This document shows, piece after piece, positions 53,001 through 64,000 of a stretch of DNA of 64,000 nucleotides. Location of the stretch: contig VZTI01001727.1 of assembly GCA_013397865.1 (NCBI GenBank), forward strand, positions 2,171,893-2,235,892, written 5' to 3'. The stretch comes from Struthidea cinerea (taxonomy: Eukaryota > Chordata > Aves > Passeriformes > Corcoracidae). Below the pieces are notes generated by a model. That model saw nothing but the letters and a program-made list of their open reading frames with translations. It did not search any database and had not been told where the DNA came from. A program made the position numbers and the translations under genes. The first letter of the stretch is position 1. The number at the start of each line of letters is the position of its first letter.

Positions 53001-56000
53001 TTTGAGGGCGAAAAAAAATGTAGAGAGGCATGTGGAAGGCTAATGCACAATATTGTCTTATTTCATTGGGGCATTTTTTTAAATTGCTTTGATGCTGCAA
53101 CAGCACTATGGATGATTTAAGTTCAATTGGATGTATAACATAAACAGTTTCTATCTTCCTCTTTTATACACCTATACCCCATCTCTGCTGGAGGGAATCT
53201 GGTGTGTTATCTTCATAGGCTACTTCCTGGACCCACTGAACATTTCCTACTCCCTCCAAACTTATTCTTATGTGCATGACAACCCCTTGTCAACATTTCC
53301 ATTGACTTCAATATGAGTATGTTGGAGAACATCAAATAAAAGTGTGTAAGGCACAAAATGAAGAATGGTCTTCTACCGAACTTGCATCACTTTAAACAGG
53401 CACTGGTGTTCCAGCCTTAAAATTTCAAAATATTTATTCTTCCCTTTCACCTCATCAAGAGAATCTGGAAGGAGGAGAGATGTACCTCACAACAGAAGAG
53501 CCATCTATACTACCAGCAGTCTCTAACTAAATTGTAGAAACTTCTACCGTTCCATGTATAAATGCCTCACAGAAAATGCTTTAAATTAGAAAATAAACCA
53601 CAATGTGTCATCCCTGCCATTCTCTCATCCTCCCAAGAGAAAGACAAATGAAGAATAAGGCTGATCACAGTAACTGAGTTCAGTTTAGTAATACACAGTA
53701 GTCATAATTTTCAAATCTTTCAGAAGAGGTTTTAAAAATTGCAAATGGATCAAGATCTACCCTGTCTTGTGTAATTACATAGTAGTAAACAGCCATTAGG
53801 GCAGAATGCATTCCACTGTATATGACCTGTATTTTTCTTAGTGGTTCATGGGCTGAAAGCTAGAAAAGCAGCCTATCAGCAACACTCTTAAATTCACCTT
53901 TTCAAGCACATACTGTACAAAATACTTAGCGGTTCTGAAAATCAGAGCAGAAACAAAAGCATATTTCAATGACCTTGCAAGACGTTTGGCTTCACTCCTT
54001 GCTGTTTTTAAAAGGCATGTTACAATTATCCCACCCTTTTCCCCATTTTATCATGACTGGCACTGAGTTTGGTACAACCTACAAAAAGACCTAGGGTTTT
54101 ATCAGTTGGCAGCTCCCGTGGAGCCAAAGGTAGATTATATTCTGTCAGCATATAGCCCCTGGGTCTGTTCTTTCTTTTCTGGGGCTTTTCTTTTCTGTTT
54201 TGATAAGTAGATCCTTGAAAAATATTCTACATGTAGAAATCAAATTCCTTTTAACCACATACTTACATGGCAGAACCACTAATGCTGTGCAACTTCAATA
54301 CAATATATTGGTGTGAAAAGCTCACTTCAAACATCTAGCTAGAACAAAAGCTGCTTCTGAGGCAGACAGGAATGCCCTGCTGTGTTGGGTCCTGCACTGT
54401 CTACAGACTGCACAGAACTGCACTTTTGGTCATGTAACTGTTCTCTGAAGGCCGACACTTCACTTAGGATTTTTAAGTTGGGCAAGTATTTCTTGGGCAC
54501 ACCAAGCGCAAAGAGAGAAAGACCTGATTAGAGGTAATTACCAGTTTGATTATTACAACCAACTGACTCCAGCATAGTAATGCAATACTATGATATCCAA
54601 AATATAATAATTTTAACAGAATATTGATAATAGTGCCTTAGTGTTTTGGGCTTTTGTTGCTTCTGAAGAAAGAGTCATCTTTTCTATCATCTACAAGCTT
54701 TGCTTCTGCACAAACATTGTAAAATTTCAAATTACAATATTGCAATCAGGATCAGTAGTATAGCACTGGGGCAAAAGATGGCTTTTGGGATATAAAGGCA
54801 ACACTTCACGCTGTGTTATTTATATTCTTTCTTTTTTTTTTTGGAGGCTCTTAACAGGGCAGGATTATTTTGATACACAAAAAGGAAAATAAACCATTAT
54901 GCACCTGTTTACCACTTAAGAAATTAATTTTATCTTCATTTCTTTGTAGACATGTCTGTACTTTAGTCTGATGAGAATTAAAATGCGAAGTTACAATTCC
55001 ACTCTACATAAGTGAAATCCAGAAATGTAGCTGAAATGTATGGAACACACTTTGGTATATCAAGAGGTATATTTTCTGGAGGGATTATAGAATGCCAAGC
55101 TCAAGCATTGGACTGTACTACCTCTGGAAGATGGCAGATACTGTACTTTGTCTTATTCAATCATTGACAAGGCAGTTGTATGTTCAGCCTTTCCTGTATA
55201 CACGTTAGTGATATATGTATTAGCAAATACATAAAGTAACCTCAACAACCATGTTTTCCAGTGTGATTCTCTCAGATAATTAAATTGTTACTAGACTACG
55301 ACAGAATAAAAGATCAAGAGCAAACAAAGTCCTGCACAGGCTTTACTGATGTAAAGCAGTAAAAGCCAAGTGCTGTTTGCAAAGAGGCTTTGCAGGTAAG
55401 GACCTGGGCATCTTGATGGACACCATCTCCAGTGGGAGTCAGCAAAGAAAGTCAACTGCATGCTGAGCTGTATGATTAGGAGTACAGACAGCAAGTAAAG
55501 CCCTCCTGTGAGACTGCATTTAGAATATTGTGTCCAATTTTGTGCTTTCAAGTCAAGAAAGACACTGGCATACTTAACTAAGGAGAGAAGGGTATTGAGA
55601 AGATTAGGGGCCCAGACCAAGCTACAGATGCTATGAGAGCATCTGTTTGTTTTGCTTTAAAAGGAGAAGGCTGAGAAGGAGTCTTCTTGTGGTCTTCAAC
55701 TACCTTATGGAAGGGCATGGAAGAAAAAGACATTCTTCTCATGGTGATGCAGCAAGAAGAAAGAAGTAGCAGCAATAATGGATACAAGTAATAATGGAAA
55801 TTATTATTTTAAAAAAGGGTTTTTTCCCCACCAGAAGAATAATTTCAAGAGTGGACCAAGATGTCAAGAAAGGTCATGCAATCTCTGGACTTGAAAATAT
55901 TCAAAGCTCAATCAGACAAGACCATAAGCAAGCTTGCTCTGAGCCCACTTCAAACAGTACCTGGGAAGGTATTTGGTACCTAGTACAAATTTGAACTAAA

Positions 56001-59000
56001 GTTATAAAAGAAATTAATAATTAATGCAACTCAACCCAAGACTTTGGGACAGCTGCAAAGAGGGGTTTCCTGTTTTTCCCATGTGCCCCTTGTAGAGAAG
56101 GTTCACTGTAAGAAATTTCTCAGGATCAGATTCCTTTTTCAAGTGTCAACTCAAAAGCTTAAGAACATCTGACATCTCTAATGCCTGTTACAGAAGCTGA
56201 TGAAAATTACCCAAAACTAACTCCTTCAAAACAATGCATTACTCATTTGCCACAGGAGCATGAAGCATGAAAATGAGCAATTGTGAAAGTCTGAGTACTA
56301 CCAGTGTTGTGATTGTGCAGCCTGAGTTTCAACCACACAACGTGTCTCAGACAGGTTTGTAAAGTCTGTGCTGCCCTAGCTTCAATTTTCCCAGAGGAAA
56401 AGCAACGAAATCTAGCTTAGTTTTGTGCATGATATGCTGATTTGATGCCAGCTATGGTGTCAGCTGTAGGGAAATGATGACTTTAGCTGCCCAAGAACAA
56501 TCTGTCCAGGTGTTTACAGACAAAACTATTAAAATTTAACTACCTCATGAGTAAAAACCAGAGGTGAAAGTAACCAATTTTTTCTAACAGAAATTTACAG
56601 TTGGAGTTATCTTGTCTGCTAATATGGGTTTGTATGTGCACTTTAAAAGCCTTTGCTCTTACTATTAAAACATGATTGAGGAACATGATATTTTACATAA
56701 AATGTTTTTTTCTCAAAAAAATAGACTAGAATTACCAAGCAAATGTTAATGTGCAATTTTTTTTAAAACAAACAGCTAAAATAACATTAGGTGTTCCAAA
56801 CCCATTTTGTAGAGAGGTCATAAAAATAATCCTAAAGAAATGTAAGATTTCTTATAATGCATATTATGCATAATTTGGATACAATTCTATTTGTTTTCAC
56901 ATTGTTCTTCATCTTAATGACAACAGGCATTACTGAAGGAAGTAAGTCATTAACTACAGCAGTTACGATTTCATTTTTGTACCAAGAAAATAAAAACAAA
57001 CTCTTGGATGTGCACAGAGACACGGACCTGCTCACAAATTGATCACTCCACAATATCATTATACTGTATAAATTAGAAAAGACGAAACAGCACAGCTTAT
57101 CAGATGGAAGTACCAGACATAATACAAGTCTACATGTTAGAAAAATACAACAGCAAGAGAAAGAGCAGCTTATTTCTGTCTGTGCATGCTAAAATTAACT
57201 AACAGGTTTAGAAGCCATTCTCATATTTAATATAAATGGACAGAGGAATTGCTCCTTCAACGAAGAAAAAAGGCATTTCTCAAGCAACATGACAACATAA
57301 AATTGCTAAGAAATTGCAGCAAATTCTTTCTAAGGGATATAGCTGAAAATCTGGAACTCTGACTGAGCTGAGTAATTTTCTTTATACATCCTCCAGTTTG
57401 TTTTACTCAACGTTAAATCACCACAAATGCATTACAGCACAGTCTGAATTCAGTGGGAGTTTTTTAAAGTTAGAAAACCACACCAGAGCTGAACCTCAAC
57501 CGCTGTTAAAATAAAAGACTCTGTAGTTCATTAGTTTTAGTTCTAGGGGAGGGACACCAAAGGGTGGGTGGATTAGAGACTGCTAAGAAGTTCTAAGAAC
57601 TTCTTTTAAAAACTGAAACTCTCACCACTCTTAATATAAGGTGCCAGCAAACACACTGGCAATTTCTAATAAAAACTTCTAATTACAACTGTCTCCTACA
57701 ATAGTTCTTAGTAGATTATATAAGACTTGCTTCTCCTATGAAGAAAATAAAGGATGGCGAGAGGGGAAGAGAAGCCTCCTGACAACTTTTAGTATCATTT
57801 TCATTGCCGAATTTTAAAATATTTTGATGTTCTTTGTATGTGTGACATTTCTTTCCTGTAATATACCCTTTGTGCTGTTAACAACTGTGCTTATGAAAAT
57901 TGTTTTCAAAATGCAGTCTGCTAGGTGGCAAAAAAACAATTAAGTGTCTAATAGAGATAGAACTGTTTTGCTCATATTCTGTGCACAGCTGATTTCGTGA
58001 TAGTCTACTGCATTAGTCCATTTGTTACTGTGAACATTACTGAACACCTTCAAAGCAGCTAAATTTGCGACAGATTTTCCTTCTTACCATGAACACTTCC
58101 CAGCATAATATCACCAGATTCTGAAGAGAGAGATGCTGATTCTGCATAGAGATACTTAGTTTTCAGCAGCCCATCTTCAGTAGATATGTTGATGGTTGTC
58201 CCCTGCAGCTTCTCTATATTTACACTCTAGGAGAAATAAACATAATGGAAAATTTGTCATCACACCCTGAAAAAGCAGAGGGAAGTAACACTATTAAGAC
58301 ATAAAACAAATGGAAAGCAGTTGTTGGTGCGCGACAAATGGAATCAGGTTCTTAGTTAAAAGCTGCACAGGACAAAACAAAAAAACCTCTTCATCCATGA
58401 GCTCTGACCTAAGAACTAATGATTCTTCACAACATTCCTATGAGTTACTACATCCATCGTTCAGGTGAAGAACCCAAGTAGTCACAAACAGATGAAAAAA
58501 AACTTGATTAAATTTTCAAAAATTAAACACTCCATTTTGAAAAGTAAAAAAAAGGATTAACTTTAATAATGAAGACTTAATCTTCATACAGCATTATGAC
58601 ACTTAGAGCATTGGTGATCAGTTTTCTGCCACCACAAACTGAAACATCCACTGTCTTTGTTACATAAAGCTATTTATGAAGATTTTTAACTGGCTAACTT
58701 TGCAGACATATCTTTGGTGACTGTTTGCAGAAAAGCCCCACCCAGCTGCCCTTTTTCTCAGCATAATTTTCTTATTACCTTGGTTACTCAGGCTTCTATT
58801 CTTGGACTTCAGCCTCAAGACATGCAAAGCCTTGAAAAAACAGGGATAAGATCTCCATTTCTACTTCTTTCCAATAGAAACAGAGAGAAGGGATAGAATA
58901 AGAAAAGTTGCACTATGAATTTGGGAAATAAAAGGTGACAGATGAGATTATCTATGTAAAAGTGATGAGCCATGTGATACAACTTCAGTCTATTTGAACA

Positions 59001-62000
59001 AAACAGAACAATTCACATGCTTGTGCACCAACCATATGAAACTGAATTCTATTCTTTCTCAGTTAAATTTGATTTATGATAGAAACATGCAATAGTTCGT
59101 ACTTGAACCCCTGCTCAATTTGGCTTTATTTTGCTTATGCAGACTTTGAGTGAATTGCACAAAATCCTTATTCATTACAGGAAATGATATATGGCTTTCT
59201 AGATCAAACTGTGCCTTACTCAAATTATCTTTAAGTCCTCCTTGTCATTTTAGCATTGCCATCTTGTGCAAAAAGAATTGATATAAAAAAATAAATCTGT
59301 CAACCCTCCCAGTCTAATATTCTATAAAGAGTAAGCTGTGGATGAAACAAGAGGTATTCTGAGAATATAGCTACTAGTGTTGCACAAACTCAATGCTACA
59401 TTGTGTCCCAAAAACTGAGCTGAAGAGACTAGTTTAGTATGGACTATATGACAGCCAAACTACGCTGTGGCCTTACCCACCCATTCATACTGAACCACTA
59501 AATTGTAAGATTACAGAATGGACTACTGGCTTAAGACTTTTCCCATGATGCTACAACACAGATCAGGTCTCCAAGAATTTAACAGGTTACCTTAAACTTT
59601 AAGAAAATCAAAATGTTATGCTAGAATTAGAGATACACGACAATCAATATCTACAGTCACTGCAGGTGTTGCTGCTTAGAACTATGCTACAGATAAAAAC
59701 AAAACCCAATGGTATCAAGGCACAACTTGTCACTACTGAAAGGGACAGCAATTCAGCTTTTCATCTTCTAATGCTTGCAACAAAACCCTAATAACCAAAG
59801 ATCTTAAGCATAAATTTACACTGCATCTGTCCTAGGAATGCTTCCCACAAATTACTCCCCCACTCCCTCACCCTGCATGGCAAAGTGCAAACCTGCTGTG
59901 ACACATGGCCACAGCAACAAGTAAAGGGAAAGCCATGCTCATTTTAGGCTCTATGATCTAACCTGTTCTAAAGAGTTAAATGACTTGCAAAGAACATTTC
60001 CCATTTGAGCAGGGCCATCACTGACATCAGCACAATGAAAATAGAGCAAAGCACACTTCAAAGTGGAGCAATAAAATAAAAACATCTACATAGTTTGGGT
60101 AGAAACTGGCTGTCTTATGGCATTCCTAACCAGGCAAAGAAAAGTTCAAAAAACTACCTCTCTTACTATAAAATGCAAGTTTTAACTCTATTTAGATACA
60201 CTGTTTACAATAAAGCACTTAATTTTTAAAGTAATCTCACACACCAACACATTTACCAGCCTTAACTACCTTTCTTAAAATGACACAGTAATAAAAAGGG
60301 TTGTCTCAGATCCAGATAAAAAGAAGTTACTATAAACAATAAAACAAAAACTAGCAATACAAAGAACACTTGTTTCAGAACAACCCAAATCAGGGTAGGG
60401 TAGAGGCATGGAGGAGGGGGAAGTCAGACTGCTCAAGTATAAGAATAAAAAAGTATATTAGATGCAGAAAGCATGGAAAAAATAGGATTGCTTTTCAATG
60501 AGAATAAATACGTTTTCAATCCCAAATTCTTTAACTCTTGTGGATTTTTGGCAGAACATAGATGTCTGGCTCTACTAAGCAAGTGTTATAGAAAAGTCCT
60601 CATGGCAGAGATTAGCTAATAACTCCCCAGTCAAACAAATTTCATTATTTTTGTCCATTGAACCACCAGATCTTCTGGAAAAAATTCCTTCCCTTGGGCA
60701 TAGAGCCTTGGGGGTTGCAGTTACTGAAACTGACCACATGCTCAAGTTCCATTGGTTTCATCTGCATAAATCAGAATGAGAATGTTTTTGCACCTGAACA
60801 CATTTTCAAGCTAAAAACTAACATCTTGCTATGCTTAAATAAGACATATACAGCTCCTTCCCCACATATTCCTGCTCTTGGCCTTCCTTTTTGTGCTATC
60901 ATTGTTCAAATGTTTTACTAGTGTCTTCTCCCATCTCTCCCCTTAAAAAATATTCTTCATTTCTCAAGTGCTTAGTGCTTTTTACCACATCCTCTCCCTC
61001 CCCACCTCCAGGAGGGGGCTGGAAACGCTGACAGAGCCATAATTACATAATGATGACTGCAACTGATGGAAGAAACACATACAAACACACAGAGGAGACA
61101 TAAGGCTGACTGATTATTAACAGAAGTGGTCAACTCAGAAAAGAAATCTGTCCTTCCTAACTACACTGCAAAGTTTGTTAGTGAGAAGTTCAATAAAATA
61201 AGCCAAAATATTGATCTGTAGCTGTGAATTCATGCTAAAATGACTCACTTCCCTCAAGTTACTACAGCTTTACAACTCTAAGATTGACTTCTTGCAATAT
61301 TACACACTATATACAAATATTTATGATCACAAAGAAGCACTTCAACTTAATCTGTATGAAGATTTATCGTTTCAAAAGGATGATGTTTCTAAAAAGAGTT
61401 AATTTTTTAAAAAGCATTTAAAGGCTCAAAGCAAAACAATTTTCTGAGCTGTATTTTCCCATACAGATACAATTATTATACTTATTACATAAAAGGCAGT
61501 CTAACACCCACTACAAGAAAGAAACACAGATAAATTAACGCTGACAGTTTTTGGAAAATCCAATGGTAACTTGCTTATTTTACAGCAAAACATTAAGAAC
61601 ACCTCACAGCTGGCCCTAGGTAAGTGAATATATGATCTGGGAACCCAACCTACAAGGTATGCAACAGTGCCAAACAGCACTTCAATGAGGTGATTTTGGA
61701 TGCCTGGAACTTAATAGTTTGGTCTCAAATCTATCCTTGGCAATGGAGAGTTACCCCCACTCTCCTTCTGATTCTTCCCAGTGCTGTTGGTTTAAAGGGC
61801 ATCTATGGATTCTGACAGAGCACACATCCAAGCTACTTCCAGACTTGGCTTGGCTCCACACGTTCATACAGCAATGCCTCAGATCTAATGAATCCTAAAG
61901 CAAGCAGTTGCATGGACATTATGATACCTAAACATTCAAGTTGAGCCTAAAAACAAGACTGGGTGTGCAAACTGTAGGGATTTTAGCTCTATGTTATTTT

Positions 62001-62719
62001 AAATAAAGGAGAATTGCCTACTTATGCCAAGAAACAAAACCTGAGCACAGTAGTTTGTGGTTAGTCTCATGCTGCCATCTACTGAAAAAAAAGCAAGCTA
62101 GTTCTCTACAAAACTGTTTTCCTGTTCGTGATTCTTCCCACTGCAACTCATAGCAAGATTACATGTGATTATGTTTTCTCAGTTGCAGGGAAATCGGCAA
62201 AACCTTCTACACTTCCATTCTCACAACTGTGTAACACTAGAAGTGTACAGCGTGTACAAAGATCAAGCCACTAAATTAAACTCCTGGGCCTTCTGCAGAA
62301 TTCAAGTGCCTAGGTATCAGCCAAGGGGAAAGCTTAAGAATGTTGTGAGGGGTCTATACAACTAGAGCTGATGGGTTGTATCAGTAGAACAACCTCTGTA
62401 CTGATGGAATGATCACATGCTTATTCCTGCTCACTGTGGAGCCTGTTTTTTAATCCAAATCAAGCATAGGATAATATAATTTAACAGACAAACCTAAGAA
62501 ACAGTGAAATGACAAACAACCAAAGAGGGTTATTTACATATTCTTTAGCACATTCTTCAAATTTAGTCATTTTACAGCAAACAAGCAGAAGAAGCCATTG
62601 AAGAGAAAGTTTTACTTCCTACTTACCCCTTTTTCTGTTGCACAAATATCTGTATTTCCATGAAGTGTTCCAAGACCAATTACTTTGCCACCATTTGTCC
62701 GTATATCAATTTTATGGCT
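34900..62719 (-). CDS. FAM185A: FAM185A, last six coding exons
   Basis: Six exons on the - strand (62719-62627, 58226-58088, 52835-52794, 46820-46725, 44427-44293, 35015-34900) join in consistent phase to a stop. The joined product is the C-terminal two thirds of FAM185A. This protein of unknown biochemical function is built of short beta-strand repeats, DUF4097-like as I recall. Repeats with a Gly-x-Ile/Val pattern (GDIMLGSVHG, GSITV, GTIDVYVSQL, GAITVKVPASL) are what such a right-handed beta structure shows. The first exons, including any targeting peptide, lie beyond 64 kb. All acceptors are AG and all donors GT. No stop, frameshift or lost exon is seen, in contrast to FBXL13 next door. 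Confidence 0.9.
35280..36066 (-). mobile_element. Avian ERV solo LTR, antisense (older of nested pair)
   Basis: About 790 bp matching a widespread avian LTR family, also present as a fragment at 8461. On the - strand it begins TGTAGGATTTGTGTGG at 36066 and ends near ACCCACCA at 35280. An AATAAA falls about 180 bases before the 3' end. No gag, pol or env sequence flanks it, so it is a solo LTR. Its clear 5' end abuts the + strand LTR at 36067. Its own target duplication could not be identified. Assignment as ERVL-like is from memory. Confidence 0.8.
36067..36659 (+). mobile_element. Avian ERV solo LTR with CTACA target duplication (younger)
   Basis: A 593-bp LTR starting TGTACTG and ending ACCATGACT (a decayed CA end). 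It is flanked by the same five bases, CTACA, at 36062-36066 and 36660-36664. Internal blocks are family-typical: GGGATAGGGCTAATTTT, CAAGGCCTTTTCTGCTTC, a GCTTTCCTGGGGATAGCTGA block and CTTTATC...CCCAACCCATGA near the polyadenylation zone. A 5-bp duplication fits ERVL-type integration. No internal retroviral genes remain. It inserted at the outer edge of the antisense LTR. Confidence 0.85.
41100..41470 (-). mobile_element. Old CR1/L3-like LINE remnant, antisense
   Basis: The + strand shows a diverged reverse complement of a CR1/L3 3' region. The clearest blocks are TACAGTACTCAAAACTGGAC followed by ACACTCCAGCAAATG, with a CTCTTTTGAGAC-type block earlier. It is heavily mutated and the boundaries are uncertain. 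Confidence 0.55.
44293..44427 (-). CDS. FAM185A: FAM185A exon (GAITVKVPASL...)
   Basis: A 135-nt exon after acceptor TTTATACCAG on the - strand; the donor is AGTG|GTAAGG. It reads GAITVKVPASLKAYLELSG, then KVDVSSEIQ and DDHVTIS, matching human GSIIVKVPSSLQAHLQLSG, EVDVNSEV and DDVVTVT. It carries one phase base in and one out. This is the last repeat-like beta segment of the protein. Confidence 0.9.
44428..46724 (-). other. FAM185A intron
   Basis: Intron of 2.3 kb. On the opposite strand it contains a 134-codon open frame (44599-45003) that I cannot identify. No repeat family was recognised. Confidence 0.55.
46725..46820 (-). CDS. FAM185A: FAM185A exon (DSSDGSLKAST...)
   Basis: A 96-nt exon after acceptor TTTGTTTTTTAG; the donor is AAAG|GTTAGC. 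It reads DSSDGSLKASTYHGTIDVYV, then SQLRKVDLKSQK. Human has DSSSGCLKASTNQGAIDVYV and SQLGKVELKSHK. The Gly-x-Ile-x-Val and Lys-Val-x-Leu-Lys alternation fits stacked beta strands. One phase base enters and one leaves, consistent with both neighbours. Confidence 0.92.
47886..48562 (+). mobile_element. Solo ERV LTR with 6-bp target duplication GTTTTA
   Basis: The LTR proper is 47892-48556 (665 bp), starting TGCTTGCC and ending CCATACA, flanked by GTTTTA at 47886-47891 and 48557-48562. It is far richer in G+C and CpG than its surroundings. Two inverted CCAAT boxes (ATTGG) lie near 48093 and 48206, and a TATA-like CTTAAAAGGGG near 48246. A noncanonical AATAAC near 48333 follows a promoter-proximal, pyrimidine-rich stretch. 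This fits U3-R-U5 order on the + strand. A 6-bp duplication fits class II (ERVK-like) integration. No internal retroviral sequence remains, so it is a recombined solo LTR inside FAM185A, antisense to it. Open frames across it are spurious. Confidence 0.88.
51238..51535 (+). mobile_element. CR1 LINE 3' end
   Basis: CR1 3' region on the + strand: AAGCTGGGGGGTGACCTCAT, then CTCTCTGTAGCTTCCTGAGG, TCCAGTGAAAGGATG, a CAGGCTTCCCAGAGAGGTGG block and GGTGGTCCCTTCCAGCTGAA at the end. It is 5' truncated, lies antisense to FAM185A and is moderately diverged. Confidence 0.9.
52794..52835 (-). CDS. FAM185A: FAM185A 42-nt exon (GNTNLQTKTGSITV)
   Basis: A very short exon, acceptor TTTTCATTATAG, donor GTAG|GTAGGT. 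With one base from the previous exon it reads GNTNLQTKTGSITV and leaves one base, which makes the Asp codon with the next exon. Human has GNITLQSKMGNITV at this place. It corresponds to a single beta repeat unit. Confidence 0.88.
   Translation of the reverse strand, partial: VTPTFRPKQEVSQ
52836..58087 (-). other. FAM185A intron
   Basis: Intron of about 5.3 kb. It contains an old CR1 fragment (55375-55975). No other element was recognised. Confidence 0.6.
55375..55975 (+). mobile_element. Old CR1 LINE fragment, sense strand +
   Basis: A diverged CR1 ORF2 end and 3' UTR. GACCTGGGCATCTTGATGGA corresponds to the 'DLGV' block, and TGAGACTGCATTTAGAATAT and TGTGTCCAATTTTGTGCTTT to the 'LEYCVQFW' block. 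AGGAGAAGGCTGAGAAGGAG follows, then a CAGACAAGACC...AGCAAGCTTGCTCTGA block. It has many substitutions and indels, and the ends are approximate. Confidence 0.75.
58088..58226 (-). CDS. FAM185A: FAM185A exon (SVNIEKLQGTT...)
   Basis: A 139-nt exon, acceptor TTTCTCCTAG, donor CATG|GTAAGA. It reads SVNIEKLQGTTINISTEDGL, then LKTKYLYAES and SGDIMLGSVH. Human has VSIDKLQGSSVNVSTEDGL, LKAKYLYTES and AGDITLGSVH. STEDGLLK and GSVHG are the strongest identity blocks, and this is the exon on which the gene identification rests most firmly. Phase 0 in, one base out. Confidence 0.93.
58227..62626 (-). other. FAM185A intron
   Basis: Intron of 4.4 kb, AT-rich, with no repeat family or conserved element that I recognise. 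Confidence 0.55.
62627..62719 (-). CDS. FAM185A: FAM185A exon (SHKIDIRTNGG...)
   Basis: A 93-nt exon of exactly 31 codons, acceptor ACTTTTTTCAG, donor GGG|GTAAGT. It reads SHKIDIRTNGGKVIGLGTLH, then GNTDICATEKG. Human has SQKLDVQTKGGQVICLGTVY, then GNIDIHASDK. Phase 0 at both ends. It is the most 5' FAM185A exon found in the window. Confidence 0.92.
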
Positions 62720-64000
62720 CTGAAAAAAGTTTAAAAATCATACAGTTTGGATAGTTATGGTTATCTTGTTTTTCAAGTTGTACCACATTAACCACCACAA
62801 ACCTTAGTCCTGCAAGCAGAATCAGGTTCTACAGTGTTTCACTGCACACAAATTCTAATTAATGGTTTTGCACAAGGCAAATCTCAAGTTTTTAACAAAT
62901 AAGCCAGGTTTCAAGCAAAAACTGCTCTATAGCCCTTATACCTTTCAAGTGTTGCTGCATACAACCAACAAGAGAAAAAAAAATACAGAAATACACATAA
63001 ACCAATCTCAAAAAGCCGAAAAAAGAACACCAGGTCTTGAGAATAAAATGCAATCATTTGTAAAAGGGAAAAAATCTTAAAAAAATCAGATTTAAATAAT
63101 CTAATTGTATTCATAAGCTGCAACTTCAACAAATCTGACTTCAAGAAGTCTACAGATCTCCACAGCAAAGTTCTTTTGCTTAAATTCACTAGCATAAACA
63201 TTGGAATAACAGAATTTTTAAAAGTATTCAGCAATTTTTATACTTAATGCTGAATAAGCTTATACACACACACCGTTCCTTCGTTTTCCCACACCACCAC
63301 CTCCATTTTCAGATATATTAGTTCCTATTGAAAAGGATATAATTCCCATGGATTGTATTTACTTTAGGATAACATCCATTAAATTTGACCATCAAAAATA
63401 CCAGAAATATTCAAGAAACTTAGATTATTAAACACCATTCTGGATAACGAATAAATTGCATTATCTAGGTCTAATCCGATGGCAAGAAGGTTAAGGACTT
63501 AAAAAATTACATCAAGTTTCCAACATGGAAAACATGGACATACACTTCTCCAACACATTCCTGATGAAACACCAAGAACCAGAAGTTTCATGGGGTTTCA
63601 TAAGACAGGAAGAATTCTAGAGCAGGGTTTCTTTACCTTTGTGCTCAAGTGTTGCTTCCCCCTCTTCTTTTAAGAGGTGTTCTCACAGTAAAATGCAACA
63701 CCCCTAACTTGACACTACAGTAGTGCTTCAGACCTTTTAAAGGCTGGAAATAACTCAGCTGTTCAGTTACACTTCTAATTGAAATAAATTGTTCTCTCCT
63801 TACACAGTAACATCATGAACTAAATGTTTCAATCTGGCATCACAGTTCCACCAGAAAAATGTTATCAGACAAATGGTTCAACAGAAAATCCTCCAAATAT
63901 ATAACTTGAGGAGAATATAGGAACTCGCAAGATTGGAAGAACTAGTGCACAGCAAGGGCTCACCAGTATGGCCACTGATAGTTCAGTGAAATAAAACCAC
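62720..64000 (-). other. FAM185A intron, 5' exons not in window
   Basis: Sequence upstream of the first visible FAM185A exon. The exon that should precede it (human segment around ETEKGTSILQSVK) was not convincingly found. No promoter or CpG island is present, so the start of the gene lies beyond the window. Confidence 0.5.

Noticed and set aside
63640..63700. Possible preceding FAM185A exon on the minus strand (GEATLEHK-like reading before a GT)
   Set aside because: The similarity to the expected segment is weak, the best-matching frame contains a stop, and the acceptor is poor.
1..64000. LRRC17, which I recall as nested within FBXL13 in human
   Set aside because: No long LRR open frame exists on the minus strand; if conserved, it lies in a more 5' FBXL13 intron outside the window.

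Overview
The window is vertebrate nuclear DNA, almost certainly from a bird. CR1 LINE fragments lie on both strands, and the LTR elements have avian-type sequences. The coding exons are short, spliced and separated by kilobase introns. There are no bacterial-type operons, no RNA genes that I could support, and no CRISPR array. The ordinary sequence is AT-rich and intronic.

Two genes can be identified, arranged tail to tail. On the + strand, about 6.95-32.33 kb holds the 3' half of FBXL13 (also called DRC6), an F-box/leucine-rich-repeat protein. Two upstream LRR exons (6951-7062, 7217-7379) and the terminal exon (31896-32049) read open. The LRR exons between them (about 10.18, 20.03 and 23.85 kb) keep clear homology but carry an in-frame stop, splice-phase conflicts and frameshifts. 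I read FBXL13 as a decayed gene, or one truncated at the C-terminus, in this individual or lineage. On the - strand, 62719 down to 34900 holds the last six coding exons of FAM185A. All phases are consistent and the stop is intact. The 5' exons of both genes lie outside the window. FBXL13-FAM185A convergence is the arrangement I recall at human 7q22, which supports both identifications.

Layout: 1-6.95 kb is FBXL13 intron with one doubtful decayed coding-like stretch on the - strand (3.47-4.15 kb). 7-32 kb is FBXL13 exons and introns containing an LTR fragment (8.46 kb), a long (AAAAAG)n tract (19.69 kb), a large antisense CR1 (24.4-25.7 kb) and two sense CR1 tails (29.2 and 31.5 kb). 32.3-34.6 kb is the intergenic gap between the two 3' ends. 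35-63 kb is FAM185A introns containing a nested pair of LTRs (35.28-36.66 kb), a solo LTR with 6-bp target duplications (47.89-48.56 kb) and several CR1 remnants.

The main result is the unequal fate of two neighbouring genes: FAM185A is preserved while the ciliary N-DRC/F-box gene FBXL13 is disrupted at several independent places. Protein comparisons were made from memory of the human sequences, so they need a real alignment.
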